64,000 nt of DNA from assembly GCF_036541425.1 (NCBI RefSeq), contig NZ_JAZHFT010000010.1, positions 1 to 64,000 on the forward strand, read 5' to 3'. Shown one piece after another: positions 1 to 7,395 of the stretch. How positions within the stretch are numbered: the first letter of the stretch is position 1; every line of letters starts with the position of its first letter. The translations under genes and the position numbers were made by a program. Source of the stretch: Consotaella aegiceratis. GTDB taxonomy: Bacteria; Pseudomonadota; Alphaproteobacteria; Rhizobiales; Rhizobiaceae. The notes below the pieces were generated by a model. The model was not told the DNA's origin. It saw nothing but the letters and a program-made list of their open reading frames with translations, and did no database searches.

Positions 1-1
1 C

Positions 2-115
2 GATCAGGCCGCCATCATCGACGCCTGCTGCCAAGCCTGGAACCGCGCCACCGAAAATCTTGAGCGCATCATCTCGCTCTGCAACTATCCCTGGATCAAG
101 GCGGTCACTTCATAG
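2..115 (+). mobile_element. IS630-family transposase, C-terminal fragment (cut by window edge)
   Basis: The reading frame open from the window edge gives 37 residues ending in ATENLERIISLCNYPWIKAV plus two residues and a TAG stop. Two features resemble the extreme C-terminus of IS630-type DDE transposases: a Cys-Cys-x-Ala-Trp-Asn segment, and a Pro-Trp-Ile stretch just before the end. Only the tail is visible, so I cannot tell whether the element is intact. The stop codon (113-115) lies just past the stop of the convergent Gfo/Idh gene (110-112). The insertion sequence therefore abuts, and may have reshaped, the 3' end of that gene. The family call is from memory of the motif. Confidence 0.65.
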
Positions 116-1069
116 GCTCAGCGGTATTACTGGCGACGCCTGGCTCAAGATGCGCACCGTCTCCACCGCCTCAGCCGGGCCGGTGTCCGGCTGGCGGCGG
201 TGGGCCACGCAATCGATGAAGTGCCGGAGTTCGCGGTCGAGCGGCAGGCCCGGCTCGACCGGCAGATAGACCGGATTGGCGTTCTCGAAGGAGAAGTGGT
301 CGCCGGTGCGCCAGACGCGATGGGCATAGAGCGCCAGCTTCTGCCCCTCTGGCGCGAGATCGTCGAAGACGATCATGCCATCCTCGCCGATCACCGAGAA
401 GCGACGATCGCGATAGGGCGAGACGCGCGACACGTGGATCTCGGCGGTGATGCCGTTCGGAAATTCCAGCGCGATGTCGGCGGCGTCGGTATCGTCGCCC
501 AGCACCGTGCGGCGCAGCGTCTCGACCTTGGAAGGCATGGCGTCGGCGATCGGCAGCACCAGCGACAGGTCGTGCGGCGCGAGATCCCAGACCGCATCCA
601 TGGTGAAGAAGCGGCCGAGGCCGAGCCGGTTGGCGATGATGTGGCGCACCGGGCCGATGCGGTCCTCGCGGATCGCCTCGGCCAAGCGCTGATAGACCGG
701 ATGATAGCGCAGCACGTGGCCGACCATCATCAGCTGGCCGTGGTCGGCTGCCGCCTTGGCCGTCGCCTCGGCATCGGCCGGATCGAGCGCGATCGGCTTT
801 TCGATCAGCACGTCCTTGCCGGCGGCGATCGCCTTGCGGGCGGTCGGCCCGTGCGCCTGGGCTGGCAGGGCCAGCACCAGCGCGTCGATGTCCTTGGCCG
901 CAATCGCCTCGTCGGGCGACAGGGCGGAGACGTTGAACTGCTCGCCGAAGGCCTTGACCCGCTCGGCGTCCTGATCGGCGACGGCTGCGAGCGCGCCGAT
1001 CTCCTTGAGCGTGCGGATATGGTTGCGGCCCCAGTTGCCGCAGCCGATGACGGCGATGCGTGGACTCAT
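110..1069 (-). CDS. Gfo/Idh/MocA family NAD(P)-dependent oxidoreductase
   Basis: A 319-residue protein starting at ATG 1069 behind a strong AGGAGGTG ribosome-binding site. The N-terminal Rossmann fold begins IAVIGCGNWGRNHIRTL (GxGxxG). It is followed by the family signature around EKPIALDPADAEA, whose lysine is the usual catalytic residue, then a GFO_IDH C-terminal domain. The family oxidises or reduces sugar and cyclitol hydroxyls, and the substrate here is unknown. It lies downstream of ilvD on the same strand, 74 bp away. A 13-bp palindrome sits in its leader. The last residues (SPVIPLSL) and stop overlap the IS630 tail, so the C-terminus may have been altered by the insertion. Confidence 0.88.
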   Translation of the reverse strand: MSPRIAVIGCGNWGRNHIRTLKEIGALAAVADQDAERVKAFGEQFNVSALSPDEAIAAKDIDALVLALPAQAHGPTARKAIAAGKDVLIEKPIALDPADAEATAKAAADHGQLMMVGHVLRYHPVYQRLAEAIREDRIGPVRHIIANRLGLGRFFTMDAVWDLAPHDLSLVLPIADAMPSKVETLRRTVLGDDTDAADIALEFPNGITAEIHVSRVSPYRDRRFSVIGEDGMIVFDDLAPEGQKLALYAHRVWRTGDHFSFENANPVYLPVEPGLPLDRELRHFIDCVAHRRQPDTGPAEAVETVRILSQASPVIPLSL

Positions 1070-1085
1070 GACGTCACCTCCTTGT

Positions 1086-1098
1086 CAAAACCGTTTTG
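1086..1098. promoter_or_regulatory. Perfect 13-bp palindrome, possible repressor operator
   Basis: CAAAACCGTTTTG is a perfect odd-length palindrome between ilvD and the downstream Gfo/Idh gene, just ahead of that gene's ribosome-binding site. Its composition and CG core resemble LacI-type operators. No LacI-type gene is in the window, so the regulator is unknown. Confidence 0.35.
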
Positions 1099-1143
1099 CC
1101 TTTCATCGGCAAGAACGGAGCCGATGCGCAAGGCGGCCGGTCG

Positions 1144-2976
1144 TCACACCTTGCGCACGGCGCCCTTGGCGGCGCTGGTGGTCATCGCCGCATAGGCCCG
1201 CAGAGCGGCCGAGATCTGCCGCTTGCGGGGCTCCGCCGGATGCCAGCCCTTCTCGTCCTGCTCGGCCAGTCGGCGCGCCAGCTCTGCCTCGTCGACGGCG
1301 AGATGGATGGTCCGGTTCGGGATGTCGATCTCGATCGTGTCGTCTTCGCGCACCAGGCCGATGGCTCCGCCCTCGGCCGCCTCGGGCGAGACGTGACCGA
1401 TGGAAAGCCCCGAGGTGCCGCCGGAAAAACGACCGTCGGTGATCAGCGCGCACGCCTTTCCGAGACCCTTCGACTTCAGGTAGCTCGTCGGGTAGAGCAT
1501 CTCCTGCATGCCGGGGCCGCCGCGCGGACCCTCGTAGCGGATGACGACGACGTCGCCCGGCTTGATCTCGTTCGACAGGATCGCTTTCACCGTGGCGTCC
1601 TGACTTTCGAAGACGCGCGCCGGGCCGGAGAATTTCAGGATCGACTCGTCGACACCGGCGGTCTTCACGATGCAGCCGTCGAGCGCGATGTTGCCCTTCA
1701 GCACGGCCAGGCCGCCATCCTTGGAGAAGGGATGCTCGACCGAGCGGATGACGCCGGTCTGGCGATCGCGGTCGAGCTCCTTCCAGCGCGATTCCTGGCT
1801 GAAGGCGATCTGGGTGCGCACCCCGCCCGGCGCCGCCTTGTAGAAGGTGGCGACGCTTTCGGAATTGGTGCGGGTGATGTCGTTGCGGTCGATCGCGTCG
1901 CCCATCGTGGTAGCGTGGACGGTCGGCTGCTCGCGAGCGATCAGGCCGCCGCGGTCGAGCTCTCCCAGGATCGACATGATGCCGCCGGCCCGATGCACGT
2001 CCTCGACGTGCACGTTGGCCACCGCCGGCGCGACCTTGCACAGGCACGGCACCTGCCGCGACAGGCGGTCGATGTCGTCCATGGTGAAGTCGACGCCGCC
2101 TTCCTGCGCGGCGGCGAGGATGTGCAGCACGGTGTTGGTCGAGCCGCCCATGGCGATGTCGAGCGACATGGCGTTCTCGAAGGCAGGCTTGTCGGCGATC
2201 GAGCGGGGCAGAACGCTCTCGTCGTCCTCTTCGTAATAGCGCCGGGCGAGATCGACGATCAGATGGCCGGCCTCGACGAACAGGCGCTTGCGGTCGGCAT
2301 GGGTGGCGAGCGTCGTGCCGTTGCCGGGCAGCGACAGGCCGAGCGCTTCGGTCAGGCAGTTCATCGAATTGGCGGTGAACATGCCCGAGCACGAGCCGCA
2401 GGTCGGGCAGGCATTCTGCTCGTAGGCGAGCACGTCGGCCTCGGCGACCGCGTCGTCGCCGGCCGCGACCATGGCGTCGATCAGGTCGACGGCGTGGATC
2501 TTGCCGTCCGACAGCTTGACCTTGCCGGCCTCCATCGGGCCGCCCGAGACGAAGACCACCGGAATGTTGAGGCGCATGGAGGCCATCAGCATGCCGGGCG
2601 TGATCTTGTCGCAATTGGAGATGCAGACCATCGCGTCGGCGCAATGCGCGTTGACCATGTATTCGACGCTGTCGGCGATCAGTTCGCGCGAGGGCAGCGA
2701 ATAGAGCATGCCGTCATGACCCATCGCGATGCCGTCGTCGACCGCGATGGTGTTGAACTCCTTGGCGATGCCGCCGGCCTGCTCGATCTCGCGGGCCACC
2801 AGCTGGCCGAGATCCTTCAGGTGCACATGGCCCGGCACAAACTGGGTGAACGAGTTCACGACGGCGATGATCGGCTTGCCGAAGTCGCCGTCCTTGACGC
2901 CTGTGGCGCGCCACAGACCACGGGCGCCGGCCATGTTGCGGCCATGGGTGGTCGTGCGTGAGCGATAGGGGGGCAT
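1144..2976 (-). CDS. ilvD: Dihydroxy-acid dehydratase
   Basis: A 610-residue protein, the usual length for IlvD. It dehydrates 2,3-dihydroxy-isovalerate and -methylvalerate in isoleucine/valine synthesis. The cluster cysteines are visible in SNCDKITPGM (Cys122) and CPTCGSC (around Cys195), at the positions expected for the family. So are the HVHL and GGSTN segments. The start at 2976 (MPPYRSRTTTHG) is chosen because it gives the standard N-terminus. The frame stays open upstream to 3261, but that extension matches nothing in the family. It is divergent from the Gfo/Idh gene at 3218. The rest of the pathway present in this window is ilvI-ilvH at 48-51 kb. Confidence 0.96.
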   Translation of the reverse strand: MPPYRSRTTTHGRNMAGARGLWRATGVKDGDFGKPIIAVVNSFTQFVPGHVHLKDLGQLVAREIEQAGGIAKEFNTIAVDDGIAMGHDGMLYSLPSRELIADSVEYMVNAHCADAMVCISNCDKITPGMLMASMRLNIPVVFVSGGPMEAGKVKLSDGKIHAVDLIDAMVAAGDDAVAEADVLAYEQNACPTCGSCSGMFTANSMNCLTEALGLSLPGNGTTLATHADRKRLFVEAGHLIVDLARRYYEEDDESVLPRSIADKPAFENAMSLDIAMGGSTNTVLHILAAAQEGGVDFTMDDIDRLSRQVPCLCKVAPAVANVHVEDVHRAGGIMSILGELDRGGLIAREQPTVHATTMGDAIDRNDITRTNSESVATFYKAAPGGVRTQIAFSQESRWKELDRDRQTGVIRSVEHPFSKDGGLAVLKGNIALDGCIVKTAGVDESILKFSGPARVFESQDATVKAILSNEIKPGDVVVIRYEGPRGGPGMQEMLYPTSYLKSKGLGKACALITDGRFSGGTSGLSIGHVSPEAAEGGAIGLVREDDTIEIDIPNRTIHLAVDEAELARRLAEQDEKGWHPAEPRKRQISAALRAYAAMTTSAAKGAVRKV

Positions 2977-3217
2977 GGAGCTGTCCTCGCTGACGGGTCG
3001 TTTATGCTCCGCTCGAACAAATCGATGACGCGGAAGCGTTTTCTTCCGTCTATCGTCGCTCGCAGGCGCGGATGCAAGGGGCAACCTGGCTTCGATCGGC
3101 TTGAGCCGGCCGGGTTTTTGCGGCCATAAGGCCGACGTGCAATCGATATACACCGGCCGGATCGTGGCGCAAAGGACGCGGCCGCGATGCCGGCAGGCGA
3201 CAAGCGAAGGACGGATC

Positions 3218-4255
3218 ATGTCGACAGGCAAACGAAGGACGGCGCTCATCGGGCTCGGCATGGTGGTCGACAGCCACGCGGCGAGCCTTCGCGACCTTTC
3301 CGACCGCGTCGAGGTCGCCTATGCGTTCAGCCCGACGGCGGCGCGGCGCGAGGCCTTTGCCGAACGGTTTGCCTTTCCGACCTGCGACAGCCTCGAGACG
3401 ATCCTGGCCGACGACAGCGTCGACAGCGTCATCGTACTGACCCCGCCCAACACGCATCTCGACATCGTGCGGCGCTGCGCCGAGGCGGGAAAGCACGTTC
3501 TCCTGGAAAAGCCGCTGGAGATCACGACGGCGCGGGCGACTGAGCTGGTCGAGATTTGCGAACGCGCCGGCGTGGCGCTCGGCATCGTGCTCCAGCATCG
3601 CTTCCGGCCGGCGGGCGAGGTGCTGGCTGAACGGCTGCGCGAGGGTCGTCTCGGCGCGATCGCCGGCTGCTCGACCGGCATCCGGCTGTGGCGGCCGCAG
3701 AGATATTACGACGAGCCGGGGCGCGGCTCGTTCGCGCGCGACGGCGGCGGCGTACTGCTCACCCAGGGCATTCATACCCTCGACATGATGCTGAGCCTCA
3801 CGGGGCCGGTTGCCGAAGTGCGCGGCTTTGCCACCACCAGCCCGCTGCATCGCATGGAGACGGAAGACATGGTGACGGCGGCCGTCCGCTACGCCAATGG
3901 CGCGCTGGGCGTCATCGACGCGACCACGGCCGCCTATCCGGGCTATCCCGAGCGCATCGAGATGATCGGCGAGAAGGGCAGTGCCGTCATCTCCGGCACG
4001 TCGCTGACGCTCGCCTATCACGACGGATCGACCGAGACCGTGGCGCCCGATGCGGCGACCAAGGGGACGGGCGCGAACCCCATGGATTTTCCCTATCGGT
4101 GGCACCGTGCCGTGCTTGCGGATTTCTTCGATGCGCTGGACGAGGGGCGGGCGCCCCGCGTCACCGGCCGCGAGGCGCTCAGGGCCCATCGTCTGATCGA
4201 TGCATTGATCGAGGCCGGTTCGGCTGGCGGCGGTGTGGCGGTGGCCGGCGACTGA
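3218..4255 (+). CDS. Gfo/Idh/MocA family oxidoreductase (second copy, different subgroup)
   Basis: 345 residues starting at ATG 3218 (MSTGKRRTALIGLGMVVDSH). The Rossmann nucleotide-binding turn is GLGMVVD. The family lysine lies in LLEKPLEITTARA, and the C-terminal alpha/beta domain carries GVLLTQGIHTLDMML. It differs clearly from the copy at 110-1069, so this is not a recent duplication. It ends 119 bp before the D-lyxose isomerase-like gene on the same strand. That suggests a small sugar or polyol catabolic unit, but the substrate cannot be read from the sequence. The frame is open upstream to 3101 in non-conserved sequence, so the start shown is the more credible one. Confidence 0.87.
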   Translation: MSTGKRRTALIGLGMVVDSHAASLRDLSDRVEVAYAFSPTAARREAFAERFAFPTCDSLETILADDSVDSVIVLTPPNTHLDIVRRCAEAGKHVLLEKPLEITTARATELVEICERAGVALGIVLQHRFRPAGEVLAERLREGRLGAIAGCSTGIRLWRPQRYYDEPGRGSFARDGGGVLLTQGIHTLDMMLSLTGPVAEVRGFATTSPLHRMETEDMVTAAVRYANGALGVIDATTAAYPGYPERIEMIGEKGSAVISGTSLTLAYHDGSTETVAPDAATKGTGANPMDFPYRWHRAVLADFFDALDEGRAPRVTGREALRAHRLIDALIEAGSAGGGVAVAGD

Positions 4256-4374
4256 GCGGCCGTCGGCGGCTGGAGGAGGCGACGGCCGCTTCACCGCTTG
4301 CGCGACGTTTCCCTTGACGGCGGACGCGCCGCGCGCGACAGCGGTAACGATTCAGGTCGGAGGTCACTGATCCC

Positions 4375-5061
4375 ATGAAACGTTCGCGTATCAACGACAT
4401 CATCCGCGAGGGTGATGCCTTCATCCGCTCGTTCGGCTACGTCATGCCACCCTTTGCCTATCTGTCGCCCGAGGAGATGAAGGCGCGGCGCGGCGACATC
4501 GGCGGCATCGTCGACGCGCGTCTCGGCTGGGACATCACCGATTACGGCCAGGGCAAGTTCGACGAACTCGGCCTCTTCCTGTTCACCGTGCGCAACGGCC
4601 GGGCCGAGGATCTGACCCGCGGGAGCGGCATGCTTTATGCCGAAAAGATCATGATCAGCCGGCAGGACCAGCTCTCGCCGATGCACCGGCACGTGATCAA
4701 GGCAGAGGACATCATCAATCGCGGCGGCGGCACGCTGGTGCTCGAACTCTTCATGTCGAACCCCGACGGCAGCGTCGACGAGACGGCCGAGGTGTCGGTG
4801 CCGACGGACGGCGTCGTGCGGCGGATGAAGGCGGGCAGCCATCTGAAGCTCGCGCCGGGCGAGAGCGTGACGCTGTTGCCCGGCGTGTGGCACGCGTTCT
4901 GGGGCGAGGGTGCCGATGTGCTGATCGGCGAGGTCTCGACGGTCAACGACGACATGACCGACAACGTGTTCCGCGATCCGATCGGCCGGTTTTCCAACAT
5001 CGAGGAAGACGAGGCGCCGCTGCATCTGCTGGTCTCGGACTATGACCGCGTGCTCGGCTGA
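4375..5061 (+). CDS. D-lyxose isomerase-like sugar ketol-isomerase (cupin fold)
   Basis: 228 residues, matching the short cupin-type D-lyxose/D-mannose isomerases that interconvert D-lyxose and D-xylulose. Candidate metal ligands are visible in QLSPMHRHVIKAEDIINRGG (two His and a Glu) and in the later LPGVWHAFWGEGAD (His), as in this family. The N-terminus (FGYVMPPFAYLSPEEM) and the GWDITDYG segment also fit. The gene follows the Gfo/Idh oxidoreductase at 3218 and precedes dhaK, a setting consistent with pentose or polyol breakdown feeding triose and pentose-phosphate intermediates. Substrate specificity is inferred from the family only. Confidence 0.8.
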   Translation: MKRSRINDIIREGDAFIRSFGYVMPPFAYLSPEEMKARRGDIGGIVDARLGWDITDYGQGKFDELGLFLFTVRNGRAEDLTRGSGMLYAEKIMISRQDQLSPMHRHVIKAEDIINRGGGTLVLELFMSNPDGSVDETAEVSVPTDGVVRRMKAGSHLKLAPGESVTLLPGVWHAFWGEGADVLIGEVSTVNDDMTDNVFRDPIGRFSNIEEDEAPLHLLVSDYDRVLG

Positions 5062-5507
5062 GGGCGCGGGCAGGTCGATTCAACCCTTGGCCGCTCACGC
5101 GGCCCGAGAATGCCGGCTGACGCCGTTCGGCAGCCGAGCCTGGCGGTCCGTCGCTCGACAGTGCCGAGCCGGTGCGTTATCTCGTCGCGCATTGAGATAG
5201 ATCGTGGCGACAGAGGCCGCGAGACGATAGGTCGCCTTGACGCAAATCGATTTAAAAGTCGATGGGAAGGGTGTAGATGGCCGGAGCGAGGATCGCTGCA
5301 GCGTCCGTCCGGCCAATCGGCGTGGCGGTCGAAGCGACCGTGCTGGTGCGGCTGTTCGGAAGGGCGGGTGGCGTATTCCGGGCGGCCGGACGCGGTTGAT
5401 ATGATCGAATCGAATGGGAGGTCCGGCCGCCGGCCGGGCGTCTCCCGGGTCCATGACAAAAGGCAGCGGTCGCAAACGGCTCGACCGCGGTATGGGAGAG
5501 CATAGCC
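5062..5507. other. Gene-free stretch upstream of dhaK
   Basis: 446 bp with no convincing gene. It contains the 16-bp motif listed separately (5243-5258) and a ribosome-binding site (GGGAGAG) ahead of dhaK. A TTGACG at 5237-5242 has no matching -10 at normal spacing, so no promoter can be assigned. Confidence 0.5.
5243..5258. promoter_or_regulatory. Motif CAAATCGATTTAAAAG, shared with the tal upstream region
   Basis: The core AAATCGATTT is a perfect 10-bp palindrome with a central CG, the general form of LacI-family operators. The same 16 bases occur with one difference at 12493-12508, upstream of transaldolase. It lies about 250 bp before dhaK. Confidence 0.4.
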
Positions 5508-6572
5508 ATGAAGAAGCTGATCAACGAAGTCGACGCGGTGGTGACCGAGCAGCTCGAAGGACTGGCCGCGGCCTATCCGAGCCTGCGCGTCAACTACGAT
5601 CCCAAGTTCGTGGTGCGCTCCGACGGTCCGGTGAGCGACAAGGTGGCCCTGGTCTCCGGCGGCGGTTCCGGCCACGAGCCGATGCACGCCGGCCTGGTCG
5701 GGCCGGGCATGCTCGACGGCGCGGTGCCCGGTGAGATGTTCACCTCTCCGACGCCCGATCAGGTGCTCGAATGCGCCATGGCCGCAGACGGCGGCAAGGG
5801 CGTGCTTCTGATCATCAAGAATTACACCGGCGACGTCTTGAACTTCGAGACGGCGCTGGAGCTCGCCCACGACGCGGGCACGCAGGTGGCCTCGGTGCTC
5901 GTCGACGAGGACGTGGCGGTGAAGGATAGCCTCTATACGGCCGGCCGGCGCGGCGTCGCGGGCACCGTGCTGGTGGAGAAGCTGGTCGGCGCGGCGGCGG
6001 CGGAAGGGCGCGATCTCGATGCCTGCGCGACGCTCGGCAACACCATCGTCGATCAGATGCGCTCGTTCGGCGTGGCGCTGTCGGCCTGCACCGTGCCGGC
6101 GGCCGGCAAGCCGTCCTTCGAACTGGCCGAGAACGAGGTCGAGTTCGGCGTCGGAATCCATGGCGAGCCGGGCATCGGCCGCGCCGAATATTCCAGCGTC
6201 GACCCGCTGGTCGCCAAGGTGTTCGAGGAGCTTCTGTCGAACGGCGGTTACAGCCGCACGCGCCGCACCTGGAACCGCGACAGCGGCGCCTGGGACGAAG
6301 CCGAGGCCAAGGTCGCCGACCTCAACTCCGGCGACCGGGTGCTCCTGTTCGTCAACGGTTTGGGCGGCACGCCGTCCTCGGAACTCTTCGGCGTCTATCG
6401 GGCGGCCGTGAAGGAGTGCGAGAAGGCCGGGCTGAAGGTGGAGCGCAACCTGGTCGGCGACTACTGCACGTCGCTCGACATGGAAGGGTTCTCGATCACC
6501 GTTCTGAAACTCGACGACGAACTGGTGAAGCTGTGGGATGCGCCGGTCGCGACCCCGGCCATGCACTGGTAG
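5508..6572 (+). CDS. dhaK: Dihydroxyacetone kinase subunit DhaK (PTS-dependent type)
   Basis: 354 residues, essentially the length of E. coli DhaK. It binds dihydroxyacetone covalently and passes it phosphate from the DhaL-ADP subunit, yielding DHAP. The substrate-binding histidine falls at residue 218 in FGVGIHGEPGIGR, and the GGGSGHEPMHAG loop binds the triose. A GGGAGAG ribosome-binding site precedes ATG 5508. dhaL follows 184 bp later, and the phosphodonor protein DhaM is fused to HPr and enzyme I. This is therefore a PEP-driven, not ATP-driven, kinase. No dhaR-type activator gene lies beside it. Confidence 0.95.
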   Translation: MKKLINEVDAVVTEQLEGLAAAYPSLRVNYDPKFVVRSDGPVSDKVALVSGGGSGHEPMHAGLVGPGMLDGAVPGEMFTSPTPDQVLECAMAADGGKGVLLIIKNYTGDVLNFETALELAHDAGTQVASVLVDEDVAVKDSLYTAGRRGVAGTVLVEKLVGAAAAEGRDLDACATLGNTIVDQMRSFGVALSACTVPAAGKPSFELAENEVEFGVGIHGEPGIGRAEYSSVDPLVAKVFEELLSNGGYSRTRRTWNRDSGAWDEAEAKVADLNSGDRVLLFVNGLGGTPSSELFGVYRAAVKECEKAGLKVERNLVGDYCTSLDMEGFSITVLKLDDELVKLWDAPVATPAMHW

Positions 6573-6591
6573 GTGACAACGGTTTGGCGTG

Positions 6592-6621
6592 CTGGTGTGG
6601 CGTGAACCGACGCCGCACCGG
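6592..6621. other. Hairpin in the dhaK-dhaL gap
   Basis: CTGGTGTGGCGT pairs with ACGCCGCACCGG across a 6-nt loop, a 12-bp stem including G-U pairs as RNA. No T-run follows. It could tune the expression of dhaK relative to dhaL and dhaM or stabilise the upstream mRNA end. The remainder of the 184-bp gap shows nothing else. Confidence 0.4.
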
Positions 6622-6756
6622 CCGTCTTGAGTAAGCGGAAAAGCCAACCCCACAACCGCTGAACGGACCACGATCGATGGGCGTGCTCGCGCACCGATCC
6701 CGGATTGAACCTCGGTCCTCGCCACTGCAGCGGTGTCTTGGAACAAGGAGAGCAGC

Positions 6757-7395
6757 ATGTTGACCAATGGGATGACCGCCGCCTGGCTGCGTCGTTGCCG
6801 TGAAGAGTTCGTCAAGAACCAGGACCGGTTGACCGGGCTCGACCAGGCGATCGGCGATGCCGACCATGGCCTCAACATGCGGCGCGGCTTCGACAAGGTC
6901 GTCGAAAAGCTGCCGACGGTGGAAGACAAGGACGTCGGCACGATCCTGAAGACCACCGGCATGACACTGTTGTCCAGCGTCGGCGGCGCGAGCGGCCCTC
7001 TCTACGGTACCCTGTTCCTGCGTGCCGCGACGGCGGCCGGAGCCAAGACCGAACTGTCCGGCGCGGATCTCATCGAGGTCTTCGAAAAGGGCGTCGCCGG
7101 CGTGGTCGAGCGCGGCAAGGCCAATCCCGGTGACAAGACCATGTGCGACGCCTGGTGGCCGATGCTGGAGACCCTGAAGGCGGCGGTCGAGGCCGGCAAG
7201 GGCGAAGCCGACGCGGTGGCCGAGATGGCCGAGCGTGGTGTCGAGGCGGTCGAGGCTACGGCACCGATGGTCGCGCGCAAGGGGCGGGCGAGCTACCTCG
7301 GCGAACGCAGTGCCGGTCATGTCGACCCGGGCGCGGCCTCCACGCTGATCATCGTCCAGTCGCTTGCGGAGACGTTGAAGTCGGAGGCGGCATGA
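6757..7395 (+). CDS. dhaL: Dihydroxyacetone kinase subunit DhaL (ADP-binding)
   Basis: 212 residues. DhaL carries a tightly bound ADP/Mg that is phosphorylated by DhaM and donates to DhaK-bound dihydroxyacetone. The Mg-coordinating Asp cluster is visible in LDQAIGDADHGLNMRRG. The nucleotide-binding SSVGGASGPLYG and the C-terminal RKGRASYLGERSAGHVDPGA are typical. ATG 6757 is chosen because AAGGAG lies just upstream and the protein then starts at the usual place. The frame is also open to 6733. Its TGA overlaps the ATG of the DhaM fusion (ATGA), indicating translational coupling. Confidence 0.95.
   Translation: MLTNGMTAAWLRRCREEFVKNQDRLTGLDQAIGDADHGLNMRRGFDKVVEKLPTVEDKDVGTILKTTGMTLLSSVGGASGPLYGTLFLRAATAAGAKTELSGADLIEVFEKGVAGVVERGKANPGDKTMCDAWWPMLETLKAAVEAGKGEADAVAEMAERGVEAVEATAPMVARKGRASYLGERSAGHVDPGAASTLIIVQSLAETLKSEAA

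Noticed and set aside
5237..5265. A sigma-70-type promoter at TTGACG before dhaK
   Set aside because: No -10-like hexamer occurs at 16-18 bp spacing.
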